Part shown: positions 1 to 8,870 of the stretch, piece by piece
How the letters are laid out: every line of letters begins with the position of its first letter
Numbering within the stretch: the stretch's first letter is position 1
Assembly: GCF_048066175.1 (NCBI RefSeq)
Contig: NZ_JBLTXA010000007.1
Location: forward strand, 1-64,000
DNA: 64,000 nt
Origin: Niveispirillum fermenti
GTDB lineage: Bacteria; Pseudomonadota; Alphaproteobacteria; Azospirillales; Azospirillaceae
Direction of reading: 5' to 3'
Made by a program: the position numbers and the translations under genes
Notes under the pieces: generated by a model
The model's input: only the letters and a program-made list of their open reading frames with translations
Database searches by the model: none
Told to the model about the DNA's origin: nothing

Positions 1-212
1 GCGATGTGCGCTCACCCCGTCTTTGGTCATTCAATGGGCTGGTGAGAGACCTGTGGCATCTCGTCAGCAATCCATCTACCGCAAGGCGTAGGCAGGACCA
101 TCCGCCAGGCATTCCGCCTGTACCGACAGTTCCCGCCCCATGCCCACCCGTCGCCCGACCAGCCCAAGCCGAACCGCCCGCAATGGCGGCTGTCCAAAGG
201 GAGCCTGCAACC
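1..212. other. Leader region upstream of tssB; no gene supported
   Basis: An open frame runs through this stretch into tssB, but its translation is Arg/Pro-rich, resembles nothing in the TssB family and lies before a well-placed ribosome binding site for the internal ATG at 213. I see no clear promoter. Any upstream T6SS gene would lie to the left of the window. Confidence 0.4.
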
Positions 213-767
213 ATGGCATTGAACAAAGGTGGCCAAAGGGCCCTGGCCAGGAAAGAAGACCATCCGCGCGTCCTGATCACCCTGGACGTCGATGATGGCG
301 GCGCCACACGCAAGGTCGAAATCCCCTTTGTGACCGGCGTGATGTCCGACCTGACCGGCAAGCATCGCGCTCACCTGCCCGATGTGGAAGCGCGGGAATT
401 CCGGAACGTCAACAGCGAGACGTTCGACGATCAGTTCAATATCTACAAGCCGTCGGTTTCCATCACGGTCCCCAACCGGATCGACGGCAAGGGCAAGCTG
501 GGCGTCGATCTGGCCTTCACCCGCATGGCCGATTTCGAGCCGGCGGCCATCGCCCGCAATGTGCCGCCCCTGGCCCGGCTGTTCCATGCCCGTCAGGCGC
601 TGGACGACCTGCTGGCTACCGTCGGCGGCCGGTCGCGCGCCATCGCGGTGCTGGAAAAGCTGTTGAGCGACCCCGACCTGATGCGCGCCCTGGCACAGGA
701 AAGCGCCGATACCACCGGGCCGGGCGGTGATGAGGACGGACCGGCACAGGAAGGAACAGGCCGATGA
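213..767 (+). CDS. tssB: T6SS contractile sheath small subunit TssB (VipA)
   Basis: TssB/VipA pairs with TssC to form the cytoplasmic contractile sheath that drives the Hcp tube outwards. The 184-residue product matches the usual family length. The N-terminal region around HPRVLITLDV followed by IPFVTGVMSDLTG, and the later block with RNVNSETFDDQF, are recognisable TssB regions; the acidic, flexible C-terminus is less conserved. I chose ATG 213 because a GGGAG-like site lies just upstream and the family begins close to this residue; ATG 183 and the frame opening at position 6 are less likely. The stop overlaps the tssC start by 4 bp (ATGA), so the sheath subunits are probably translationally coupled and made in fixed ratio. 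Confidence 0.95.
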   Translation: MALNKGGQRALARKEDHPRVLITLDVDDGGATRKVEIPFVTGVMSDLTGKHRAHLPDVEAREFRNVNSETFDDQFNIYKPSVSITVPNRIDGKGKLGVDLAFTRMADFEPAAIARNVPPLARLFHARQALDDLLATVGGRSRAIAVLEKLLSDPDLMRALAQESADTTGPGGDEDGPAQEGTGR

Positions 768-2290
768 GCGCACAGACGCACGCCCAGCCGCAGCCGGAAA
801 CCACCGGCACGCAAACGGCGGACGACAATAGCCCATCCAGCCATTTCCGCCGTCTGGTGCGCAAGGAATTCCGGCCCCGCAACGACAGGGCCGCCAGCCA
901 GGTGGACAAGGCCATCGGGTTGCTGGCCGCCGAGGCCTTGCGCGACACCACGCTGATCGGCGAGGATGTGGAGGAGACCATCCAGGCCATCATCGGCCGG
1001 CTGGACAATATCCTGGCCGAACAGATCGACGCCATCCTGCATCATCCCGACTTCCAGGAACTGGAACGCGCCTGGCGGGGCCTGCAATATCTGGTCGACA
1101 ACACGGCCACCAGCAGCCTTCAGAAGATCAAGGTCCTGAATATCTCCAAATCTGAGATACAGGCCGTTCTGAAAAGGAGCAAGGCGGAAGATAAATGGGA
1201 CCGCAGCATCCTTTTCACGCATATCTATGACGATGCCATCGGCAGCCATAATGGCGACCCGTTCGCCTGCCTGATCGGTGATTACCAGTTCGATCACCAG
1301 CAACAGGATGTGGACACGCTGAAGCGGCTGGGCCGCATTGCAGCGGCGGCGCATGCACCCTTCATCGCGGCAGCAGCGCCCGCCCTGTGCAATATCGACA
1401 ATTGGCGCGATTATCCGACCGTATCGGACCTCGACCGGCTGTTCGACGGGGTCGAATATGCGGCCTGGCGGGAATTGCGGAATGAAGACGACGCCCGGTA
1501 CCTGTCGCTGTGCATGCCGCGCTTCCTGGTCCGGGCACCCTACAAGCCGGGTGCCAATGAAGCCGAGGGCTATGTCAGCTTCAAGGAAAGCGTGGATAAT
1601 GACGCGCCAGAGCATCTGTGCTGGGCCAATTCGGCCTATGCCATGGGCGTCAACATCAATCGCGCCTTCACAGAATATGGCTGGGTCAGCCGCATCCGCG
1701 GGGCAGAGGCCGGCGGCCAGGTGACAGGGCTGCCGCAGCATCTTTTCACAGCCGCCGACGGCCAGCTTGATGCGACCTGCCCCACGGAAATTGCCCTGCC
1801 CGTCCGCAAAGAGACGGCCCTGTCGGCCCAGGGGCTGACAGCGCTGGTACACGAGCGCAATTCCAATCAGGCCACCTTCTTCGACGCCCCTAACCTGCGG
1901 CGGCCCGTGGCCTATGAAGGGGCGCCGGGGAAGACGGCGGAGGAACGGCTGGGCACCCGGCTGCCCTATATCTTCACCACCAGCCGCTTCGCGCATTACC
2001 TGATGCGCATCGTCTACCGTAAGATCGGGTCCGACCAGTTCAGCACGGCCGACGAGGTGCAGCGCTGGCTGAACCAGTGGATCAAGAACTATGTCCTGGG
2101 CGACCCCAAGACGGCGGGTGAGAAGCTGCGCGCGGAAAAGCCGCTGGCCGACGCCAGGGTGGAGGTCACGGCCGATCCCGAGCGGCCGGGCTATTACAAC
2201 ACGATCTTCAATCTCCGGCCGCATTTCCAGATCGAGGAAATGGCCGTTTCCATGCGGCTGACCTCGCTGGTCCCCTCCAAGCGGGATTGA
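764..2290 (+). CDS. tssC: T6SS contractile sheath large subunit TssC (VipB)
   Basis: TssC is the large sheath subunit; TssB-TssC dimers stack into the contractile tube-like sheath that ClpV later dismantles. The 508-residue length is normal for the family. Diagnostic regions include the helical stretch with HHPDFQELERAWRGLQYLV near residue 110, the ILFTHIYDD segment, the LIGDYQFDH segment, and the C-terminal part with YYNTIFNLRPHFQIEEM. The N-terminal 30 residues are Gln/Thr/Pro-rich and probably flexible. It starts inside the tssB stop (ATGA) and is followed 40 bp later by hcp, the standard sheath-then-tube gene order. Confidence 0.97.
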   Translation: MSAQTHAQPQPETTGTQTADDNSPSSHFRRLVRKEFRPRNDRAASQVDKAIGLLAAEALRDTTLIGEDVEETIQAIIGRLDNILAEQIDAILHHPDFQELERAWRGLQYLVDNTATSSLQKIKVLNISKSEIQAVLKRSKAEDKWDRSILFTHIYDDAIGSHNGDPFACLIGDYQFDHQQQDVDTLKRLGRIAAAAHAPFIAAAAPALCNIDNWRDYPTVSDLDRLFDGVEYAAWRELRNEDDARYLSLCMPRFLVRAPYKPGANEAEGYVSFKESVDNDAPEHLCWANSAYAMGVNINRAFTEYGWVSRIRGAEAGGQVTGLPQHLFTAADGQLDATCPTEIALPVRKETALSAQGLTALVHERNSNQATFFDAPNLRRPVAYEGAPGKTAEERLGTRLPYIFTTSRFAHYLMRIVYRKIGSDQFSTADEVQRWLNQWIKNYVLGDPKTAGEKLRAEKPLADARVEVTADPERPGYYNTIFNLRPHFQIEEMAVSMRLTSLVPSKRD

Positions 2291-2332
2291 GCCGGGCCGG
2301 CAACCCCCTCCCCCCACCGACAGGAGTGAATG

Positions 2333-2809
2333 ATGGCGGGTGACATTTTCCTTGATATCGATGGCGTTCCCGGTGAGGCGCGCGATGCGGCCTACAAGGG
2401 CAAGATCGCGGTGGAAGCCTTCCGGTTCGCCACCTTCCAGGATCTGACCTTCAAGCATGGCTATAGCGGCGGCAAGGTGAACATCCCCGGCCTCTGGCTG
2501 AAGAAGGTCACCGATGCCAGTTCCCACCAGCTTTTCATCAATTGCGCCACCGGCGCCTATATGAGCCAGGCGACGCTGATCGTGCGCAAGGCAACGGGCG
2601 GCACGCAGCAGGAATATCTGAAATTCCTGATGTCCGACGTGATGGTGCAGAGCTTCGAACTGCTGATGGAGACGGAGAAGAACCCACTGGAGGAAGTCAA
2701 GCTGGTCTTCTCCTCGGTCAAGATGTCCTATGCGCCGCAGGGTGCCGCCGGCGCCCTGGATTCCTTCAAGGAAGCGGGCTGGAACCTGGCCGAGAACTGC
2801 AAGCTCTGA
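2333..2809 (+). CDS. hcp: T6SS inner tube protein Hcp (TssD)
   Basis: Hcp forms stacked hexameric rings that make the inner tube inside the sheath; it is also released and can carry small effectors in its lumen. The 158-residue protein has the typical opening AGDIFLDIDGVPGEA, the central SGGKVNIPGLWLKKVTDASS region and the C-terminal SYAPQGAAGAL segment. Two adjacent ATG codons (2330 and 2333) are possible; I chose 2333 because the AGGAG at 2322-2326 is then 6 nt away instead of 3. It has no C-terminal extension, so this is a plain structural Hcp and not an Hcp-effector fusion. It sits between tssC and tssE in one operon. Confidence 0.96.
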   Translation: MAGDIFLDIDGVPGEARDAAYKGKIAVEAFRFATFQDLTFKHGYSGGKVNIPGLWLKKVTDASSHQLFINCATGAYMSQATLIVRKATGGTQQEYLKFLMSDVMVQSFELLMETEKNPLEEVKLVFSSVKMSYAPQGAAGALDSFKEAGWNLAENCKL

Positions 2810-2834
2810 CAGCCGGCAACGGGGGGGTATCGCG

Positions 2835-3314
2835 ATGTGGCGGGACACGCCCAACGGCTACCAGCCCTCGTTGCGCCACCGGCTGTCGGGCCGCGACCGG
2901 CCCGCACGGGCAAGGTCGCTGGAGGCATGGCGGCAGGAACTGGTCGCAGACCTTGCCATCCTGCTGCAAACCACGGCCGGAGGGACGGTGCCGGCCGGAT
3001 CGATGGCCGCAGGTTCCGTCCTGGGCTACGGGCTGCCCGCCTTTGCCGGCATGGCGGTGACCGACAATACCATCCTGGCCGTGCAGGGCGCCCTGCAGGC
3101 CGCCCTGGAAACGTTCGAGCCGCGGATCGTGCCGGGCACCATCCGGGTCCGGTTCGACGGGCCCGCGAACGACCAGCCGGCAGGGCAGATGGCCTTCACC
3201 GTGGAATGCACCGTGGAGGCGGTGCCGGCCCGCCTGCAGGTCACCTTGAACACTATCGTTGATTTCACCGCCGGCACCGTGGGGAACATACCACAGGACC
3301 AGAGACATCGATGA
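2835..3314 (+). CDS. tssE: T6SS baseplate subunit TssE (gp25-like)
   Basis: TssE is the phage gp25-like baseplate wedge component that helps start sheath polymerisation. The 159-residue product has an N-terminal basic segment (SLRHRLSGRDRPARARS) with RSLEAWRQELVADLAILLQT, followed by a gp25/GPW-type domain: SVLGYGLPAFAGM, then the helical AVQGALQAALETFEPRI and C-terminal beta strands with FTVECTVEAVPARLQVTLNTIVD. A longer frame opens at 2730 but overlaps hcp; ATG 2835, 25 bp after the hcp stop and behind a G-rich site, gives the family-length product. The stop overlaps tssF by 4 bp. Confidence 0.93.
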   Translation: MWRDTPNGYQPSLRHRLSGRDRPARARSLEAWRQELVADLAILLQTTAGGTVPAGSMAAGSVLGYGLPAFAGMAVTDNTILAVQGALQAALETFEPRIVPGTIRVRFDGPANDQPAGQMAFTVECTVEAVPARLQVTLNTIVDFTAGTVGNIPQDQRHR

Positions 3315-5179
3315 TCTATGCCGGCCTCAGCCGATATTACGAGGATGAATTGCGCCACCTGCGGGAGGGGGCCGTGCTGTTCGCCCGGCAATTCCCCCAG
3401 ATGGCACGCGGCCTGGGCCTGACACCCCAGCATTGCCACGACCCCGATGTGGAACGGCTGCTGGAGGGGGTGGCGTTCCTGACGGCACGGGTGCAGCAGG
3501 AACTGGATGCACGCTTCCCGCGCCTGGCGGGGCACATGCTGGAAGCGGTGAACCCCAATTATCTGGCCCCCGTCCCATCGATGACCATCGTGCAGTTCCA
3601 GCCCCGCGGCGGGGATGCCGGCCTGCCGGAGGGGCACAGCCTGCCCCGCGGGTCGCTGTTGCGGGGCGTCAACGAGGCCTGGCCGGAAAAGCATTGCCTG
3701 TTCCGGACCGCCCATGACGTGACGCTGTTTCCCATCACCCTGGCCCGGGCCGATTATGCCGGAACGCCCGCCGCCGCCCATGCGCTGGGCCTGCCGCCCG
3801 GCAGTGCAGCGGGCGCGGCGCTGCGCCTGTCCTTTACCTGCCGGCAGGGGATCACGGCCGACAGGCTGGAACTGCACGCATTGCCGCTGTTCCTGACGGG
3901 AGCGCCCGGCGTGACGGCGGCCCTGCACGAACATCTTCTGGCCGGGACCGCCACCATCCTGGTACGGCCCGCCGGTAATGGCGGTCACGGCCGGCTTCTG
4001 CCGCCTGACGCGCTGGAGCGCATGGGCCACAGGCCGGAAGAAGCGATGCTGCCCGTGCTGGCCCGCAATTTCGACGGCACCCGCCTCTTGCAGGAATATG
4101 CCGCCCTGCCCGAACGGTTCCTGTTCGTCCGCCTGAAAGGGCTGCGCCCGGCGCTGCGCGACTGTGCCACGGCGGGGTTCGAGATCGTGATCCTGTTCGA
4201 CAGGGCGCACCCCCACCTGCATGCCGGCCAGGTTTCGGCCAGCAATTTCGCCCTGTTCTGCACGCCGGCCGTAAACCTGTTCGAGCGGCGCCTGGGCGCC
4301 ATCCCGGTCGGCAACCGGCAGACGGGGGTCGACATCATCGCCGACCCGCACAACCCGCACGACCATGAGATCCATTCCCTGCTGTCGGTGAAGGGATATG
4401 GGGCAGGCAACCAGCACACACATGATTTCCAGCCCCTGTTCGCGGGCCAGGGCGGGCGGACTGATCCGGCGGGCCGCGCCTATTACACACTGTCCCGCCG
4501 GGCACGCCATGCCGCCGATCCCACGCCCGGCATGCCCCATGCCGGGCAGGAGGTGACGATCGCGCTGGTCGATCGCGACAATGCCCCGGTCCCGCACGCG
4601 CTGCGCTTCCTGGGCATCACCGCCCTGTGCTGCAATGGCGACCTGCCGCGCCGGCTGGCACGCGGCCAGGGCATGCTGGACCTGCATCCGGAGGAACCCG
4701 CCCCGGTGGAGGCCGTGCATTGCCTGACACGCCTGACACCGCCCCGTCGGCTGACCGCGGAAGGCGGCATCGCCTGGCGGCTGGTGTCGCTTGTATCCCT
4801 GAACCTGCTGTCCCTGCTGGACCGCGACCCGGCCGCCGCCGCCGCCAGGCTGCGCGACCTGCTGCACCTGCATGCCGACAGTGCGGACCCGGCCGTACCG
4901 GACCAGATCGACCTGCTGCGGTCCGTCGCCATCCGCCCGATCGTGGCACGCCATCCAGGTCCCGGCCCCATCTGCCACATGCGGGGGCTGGAGATCAGCC
5001 TGGGCATGACGCGGCGCGCCATGGCGGAGGGTACCGGCTTCCTGCTGGGCATGGTGCTGGACGAGTTCTTCGCCCGCTATGTCTCCACCAATTGTTTCAC
5101 CCAGACGGTCGTGCTCGACGAAGAGCGCGGGGAGGTCAAGCGATGGCCGATCAGGACCGGTCGCCGCGACCAGCCATAG
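3311..5179 (+). CDS. tssF: T6SS baseplate subunit TssF (VasA)
   Basis: TssF joins TssG, TssE and TssK in the baseplate wedge on which sheath and tube assemble. The 622-residue length is normal. The conserved N-terminus is clear: an YYEDELRHLREGA helix, FARQFPQMARGLGL, then DPDVERLLEGVAFLTARVQQELD and the FPRLAGHMLEAVNPNYLAPVPS region. Further family regions are FRTAHDVTLFP and the C-terminal RSVAIRPIVARHPG and GFLLGMVLDEFFARYVSTNCF segments. It overlaps tssE by 4 bp, and the downstream tssG begins inside its 3-prime end, so tssE, tssF and tssG are tightly coupled. Confidence 0.96.
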   Translation: MIYAGLSRYYEDELRHLREGAVLFARQFPQMARGLGLTPQHCHDPDVERLLEGVAFLTARVQQELDARFPRLAGHMLEAVNPNYLAPVPSMTIVQFQPRGGDAGLPEGHSLPRGSLLRGVNEAWPEKHCLFRTAHDVTLFPITLARADYAGTPAAAHALGLPPGSAAGAALRLSFTCRQGITADRLELHALPLFLTGAPGVTAALHEHLLAGTATILVRPAGNGGHGRLLPPDALERMGHRPEEAMLPVLARNFDGTRLLQEYAALPERFLFVRLKGLRPALRDCATAGFEIVILFDRAHPHLHAGQVSASNFALFCTPAVNLFERRLGAIPVGNRQTGVDIIADPHNPHDHEIHSLLSVKGYGAGNQHTHDFQPLFAGQGGRTDPAGRAYYTLSRRARHAADPTPGMPHAGQEVTIALVDRDNAPVPHALRFLGITALCCNGDLPRRLARGQGMLDLHPEEPAPVEAVHCLTRLTPPRRLTAEGGIAWRLVSLVSLNLLSLLDRDPAAAAARLRDLLHLHADSADPAVPDQIDLLRSVAIRPIVARHPGPGPICHMRGLEISLGMTRRAMAEGTGFLLGMVLDEFFARYVSTNCFTQTVVLDEERGEVKRWPIRTGRRDQP

Positions 5180-6225
5180 GGCCGGACCATCCGCTGGCCA
5201 TTGCGGCCCCGTCCTATGAACTGTTCGCCGCCCTGCGCCATGCCGAGGCGTCAGCGCCCGACGCCCCGCGCCTGGGGATTTTCGGCGGCCGGCTGGAGGA
5301 AGAACCGGTCCGCCTGGTCCAGGCCGTCACCCTGGCCTTCCAGCCCACGCAGATCGAAGGGCTGGACATGATGGAGGACGGCCCCCCCGCCCTGCGCATC
5401 ACGGCGCCCGGACTGTTCGGTCCCAACGGCGTCCTGCCGCTGCATTTCACCGAAGCCGTGCTGGCGACGGAAAGCCGCCAGGACGGACCGGACGGGTTCC
5501 GCTGCTTCACCGACATCTTCCATCACAGGGTCCTGACCCTGCTGTACCGTGCCTGGGCAGCGGCGGAACCCGTGGTGGGCCTGGACCGGCCCACGGGCGA
5601 AGGCGACCATTTCGCGGGCCTGATCGGCGCGCTGGTGGGGATCGACCCCGCCGCCCCGGCGACCGGCCCGGACGGCGGCACCGGCCGGACCGATCCCTGG
5701 CTGGCCGACGCACTGCGCCACCACGCGGCCACAGCCCAATCGGCCGTGCGGGGCATTGCCGGACTGGAAGCGATGATCAGCGGCCTGTTCGGCATAGAGG
5801 CCGCAATCATCCCCTTCACGCCCGCATGGCTGCCATTGCCGCCCGGCATGCAGTGGCGGCTGGGCCAGGATGGCGGCACGCGGCTGGGCGACGGTGCCGT
5901 CCTGGGCGACCGGGTGCCCGACGTTCAATACCGGGCCCGCCTGGTACTGGGGCCCATGGCGCTGGACGAGTATCAGCGCTTCCTGCCGGGCGGCGAGACG
6001 CTGGAGCGGCTGCGCGCCCTGCTGCATGTCCATGCCGGCGGGGAGATCGAGTTTGACATAACGCTGCTGCTGGCCGCTGACGCCGTGCCGGAACCCCGGG
6101 CCGGGGACGGGCTGCGCCTGGGCCTGTGCGGCTGGATCGGCGGGCGCGCCGACCCCGGTCCGGCCGGCGACCTGACCCTGTGCGCACCGGCCGGCGGCAC
6201 CCCCTGGCAAAGGAACGGACCATGA
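5143..6225 (+). CDS. tssG: T6SS baseplate subunit TssG (VasB)
   Basis: TssG forms the core of the baseplate wedge with two TssF copies. This 360-residue product has the expected features: an early ELFAALRHAEASAP segment, PRLGIFGGRLEEEPVRLVQ, ITAPGLFGPNGVLPLHFTEAVL, the FTDIFHHRVLTLLYRAWAA helix, and the C-terminal part with ARLVLGPMALDEYQRFLPGG. The frame stays open well upstream inside tssF, but a strong GGAGG at 5131-5135, 7 nt before ATG 5143, fixes the start. The gene therefore overlaps the tssF 3-prime end by 37 bp. Its stop overlaps the clpV start by 4 bp. Confidence 0.94.
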   Translation: MADQDRSPRPAIGPDHPLAIAAPSYELFAALRHAEASAPDAPRLGIFGGRLEEEPVRLVQAVTLAFQPTQIEGLDMMEDGPPALRITAPGLFGPNGVLPLHFTEAVLATESRQDGPDGFRCFTDIFHHRVLTLLYRAWAAAEPVVGLDRPTGEGDHFAGLIGALVGIDPAAPATGPDGGTGRTDPWLADALRHHAATAQSAVRGIAGLEAMISGLFGIEAAIIPFTPAWLPLPPGMQWRLGQDGGTRLGDGAVLGDRVPDVQYRARLVLGPMALDEYQRFLPGGETLERLRALLHVHAGGEIEFDITLLLAADAVPEPRAGDGLRLGLCGWIGGRADPGPAGDLTLCAPAGGTPWQRNGP

Positions 6226-8870
6226 GCATCAGCCGCCGGGACAACACCCTGAACAAGCTGTCGCCCCCGCTTTACGCCGCCATGGCTGCGGCCGTGGAAT
6301 ATTGCCAGATCAAGGGGCACGCGCTGGTGGAGCCGGTCCACCTGTTCCACCAATGCCTGCTGGCCGATGACCCGGCCCTGCGCGCCATCATGGCGCGGTC
6401 CGGCATTGTGGTGGAAAGGCTGCACCAGGATATCTGCGCCGCGCTGGAACGCCTGCCGCGTGATCCCTATCCGGCGGAGGATTTCGCCTTGTCCCTGTGG
6501 CAGGCCGTGGAGCGGGGATGGGTTGTCGCCTCGCTGCTGCAGGGGGCCGGCATGGTGGACATGCGCCATCTGCTGATCGGCATGCTGGAGGATGAAGGGC
6601 TGGCGCGCGTGCTGGCGGACATGTCCTTGCAATTCACCCGGATCGGGTTTGAGGCGCTGAGCCTGGAGGTGGGGGCGGAAGGTGCCGGACCGGCCGTGGC
6701 AACCGACGATGCCGGTCCGGACGCACCGGAGAGGCCGGCCCCCGCCCTGATGGGCCGCCGCGACGCGCTGAACCGCTTCTCGACCGACCTGACGGCGCGG
6801 GCGCGGGAGGGGCGGATCGACCCCGTCACGGGCCGCGACGCGGAAGTGCGCCTGATCATCGACATCCTGATGCGCCGGCGGCAGAACAATCCGATCCTGA
6901 CCGGGGAGGCCGGCGTCGGCAAGACGGCGGTCGTGGAGGGGCTGGCCCTGCGCATCGCGGCCGGAGACGTGCCGCCCGCCCTGCGCCAGGTGGAATTGCG
7001 CAGCCTGGACCTGGGGCTGCTGCAGGCAGGTGCGGGCATGCGCGGGGAGTTCGAGCAGCGGCTGCGCCAGGTGATCGACGAGGTGCAAGCCGCCGCCACC
7101 CCCGTGATCCTGTTCATCGATGAGGCGCACACACTGGTCGGGGCCGGCGATGCCGCCAACCTGCTGAAACCCGCCCTGGCCCGCGGCACGCTGCGCACCG
7201 TCGCCGCCACCACCTGGAGCGAGTACAAGCGGTATTTCGAGAAGGATCCGGCGCTGACCCGCCGCTTCCAGGTCGTGGAGATCCCGGAACCGTCGGCGGC
7301 GACGGCCATCGACATGTTGCGCGGCGTGGCCGGCCCGCTGGCCGCCCATCACGGCGTCCAGATCCTGGACGAGGCCGTGGAAGCCGCCGTGACGCTGTCC
7401 CAGCGTTACATCCCCGCGCGGCAATTGCCCGACAAGGCGGTCAGCGTGCTGGACACGGCCGCGGCCCGCGTCGCCATCGGCCACCATGCCGTGCCCGCCG
7501 CCCTGCAGGATTGCCGCCGGGCCATCGCGGCCCTGGAAACCGAGCAGACGACGCGGAGGGCCGAGCATGATATCGGGCTGGACGCGGCGGAGCGGATCGC
7601 GCGGATCGGGGAGGAACTGTCCGTCCTGCGCGAACGCCAGACCCTGCTGGACCAACGCTGGGCGGACGAGAAGGCGCGCGTGACGGCCATCCTGGCCGCG
7701 CAGGCCCGGCTGCGCGGTGAAAACGGGTTCCCGGACCGGGGTCCCCTGCTGGAGAGCCTGGCGGCCATGCGGGCCGAGCTGGAGGCACGCCAGGGCGAGA
7801 CGCCGCTGCTGGTGCCGGCCGTCGGCGCCCAGGCCGTGGCCGAGGTGGTCGGCGACTGGACCGGCATCCCCGTCGGCCGCATGCTGCGCGACCAGTCCGA
7901 AACCGTGCTGGCGCTGGCCGACAGGCTGGCGGAGCGCGTCATCGGTCAGGACCATGCGCTGGAAAGGATTGCGCAGCGGGTGCAGACCGCCAGGGCCGGG
8001 CTGGACGACCCCGGCAAGCCCGTCGGCGTCTTCCTGCTCTGCGGTCCCAGCGGCGTGGGCAAGACCGAAACCGCCCTGGCCCTGGCCGACCTGCTTTACG
8101 GCGGTGAGCAGAACCTGATCACCATCAACATGAGCGAATTCCAGGAGGCGCACACCGTCTCCACCCTGAAAGGCGCGCCGCCGGGCTATGTCGGCTATGG
8201 CGAGGGTGGGGTGCTGACCGAAGCCGTCCGCCGCCGCCCGCACAGCGTCGTGCTGCTGGACGAGGTGGAGAAGGCCCACCCGGACGTGCATGAGATTTTC
8301 TTCCAGGTCTTCGACAAGGGCGCCATGGAGGATGGCGAGGGCCGGCGCATCGATTTCCGCAACACGCTTTTCCTGCTGACATCCAATGTCGGCAGCGGCA
8401 TGACACGCGAACTGTGCCGGCACGGCACCCCGCCCCGGCCGGAGGATATTGCCGCCGCGCTGCGGGAACCGCTGCTGGCCGTCTTTCCCGATGCGCTGCT
8501 GGGCCGGATGGTGGTGCTGCCCTATTATCCGCTGGGGTCCGCGCAGCTGCGCGCCATCATCGGCCTGCAACTGGACCGCATCGCCCGCCGCGTGGCCGCA
8601 ACGCGCCGGCTGCCCTTCACCTATGACGACCGCACCATCGCGCATGTGCTGGAACAATGCGTGGAGACCGACAGCGGCGGGCGCATGATCGACGCCATCC
8701 TGACCGGCAGCATCCTGCCCACGGTGGCCCACGCGGTCCTGAAAGCCGGCACGGGCGGGCCGCCGGTGACACGGGTGCATGTATCGGCCGATCCGGCAAC
8801 CGGCTTCCTTTACGATTTCGGGCAGGAAGCCGTCGGACCCGGTGACGACGGGAAGGCGGAGGCCGGATGA
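6222..8870 (+). CDS. clpV: T6SS sheath-recycling AAA+ ATPase ClpV (TssH)
   Basis: ClpV is the hexameric Clp/Hsp100-class ATPase that pulls apart contracted TssBC sheaths so that the subunits can be reused. The 882-residue protein has an N-terminal Clp repeat domain (about 1-150), a first AAA+ module with Walker A GEAGVGKT (228-235) and Walker B ILFIDEAH (296-303), a middle helical region (about 425-525), and a second AAA+ module with Walker A GPSGVGKT (608-615) followed by the D2-small region. Both ATP sites look intact. ATG 6222 overlaps the tssG stop; the frame open upstream to 6126 is only read-through in tssG. It overlaps vgrG by 4 bp. Confidence 0.97.
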   Translation: MSISRRDNTLNKLSPPLYAAMAAAVEYCQIKGHALVEPVHLFHQCLLADDPALRAIMARSGIVVERLHQDICAALERLPRDPYPAEDFALSLWQAVERGWVVASLLQGAGMVDMRHLLIGMLEDEGLARVLADMSLQFTRIGFEALSLEVGAEGAGPAVATDDAGPDAPERPAPALMGRRDALNRFSTDLTARAREGRIDPVTGRDAEVRLIIDILMRRRQNNPILTGEAGVGKTAVVEGLALRIAAGDVPPALRQVELRSLDLGLLQAGAGMRGEFEQRLRQVIDEVQAAATPVILFIDEAHTLVGAGDAANLLKPALARGTLRTVAATTWSEYKRYFEKDPALTRRFQVVEIPEPSAATAIDMLRGVAGPLAAHHGVQILDEAVEAAVTLSQRYIPARQLPDKAVSVLDTAAARVAIGHHAVPAALQDCRRAIAALETEQTTRRAEHDIGLDAAERIARIGEELSVLRERQTLLDQRWADEKARVTAILAAQARLRGENGFPDRGPLLESLAAMRAELEARQGETPLLVPAVGAQAVAEVVGDWTGIPVGRMLRDQSETVLALADRLAERVIGQDHALERIAQRVQTARAGLDDPGKPVGVFLLCGPSGVGKTETALALADLLYGGEQNLITINMSEFQEAHTVSTLKGAPPGYVGYGEGGVLTEAVRRRPHSVVLLDEVEKAHPDVHEIFFQVFDKGAMEDGEGRRIDFRNTLFLLTSNVGSGMTRELCRHGTPPRPEDIAAALREPLLAVFPDALLGRMVVLPYYPLGSAQLRAIIGLQLDRIARRVAATRRLPFTYDDRTIAHVLEQCVETDSGGRMIDAILTGSILPTVAHAVLKAGTGGPPVTRVHVSADPATGFLYDFGQEAVGPGDDGKAEAG

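Noticed and set aside
6..212. N-terminal extension of TssB to position 6
   Set aside because: It would add 69 Arg/Pro-rich residues absent from the family; ATG 213 has a suitable ribosome site.
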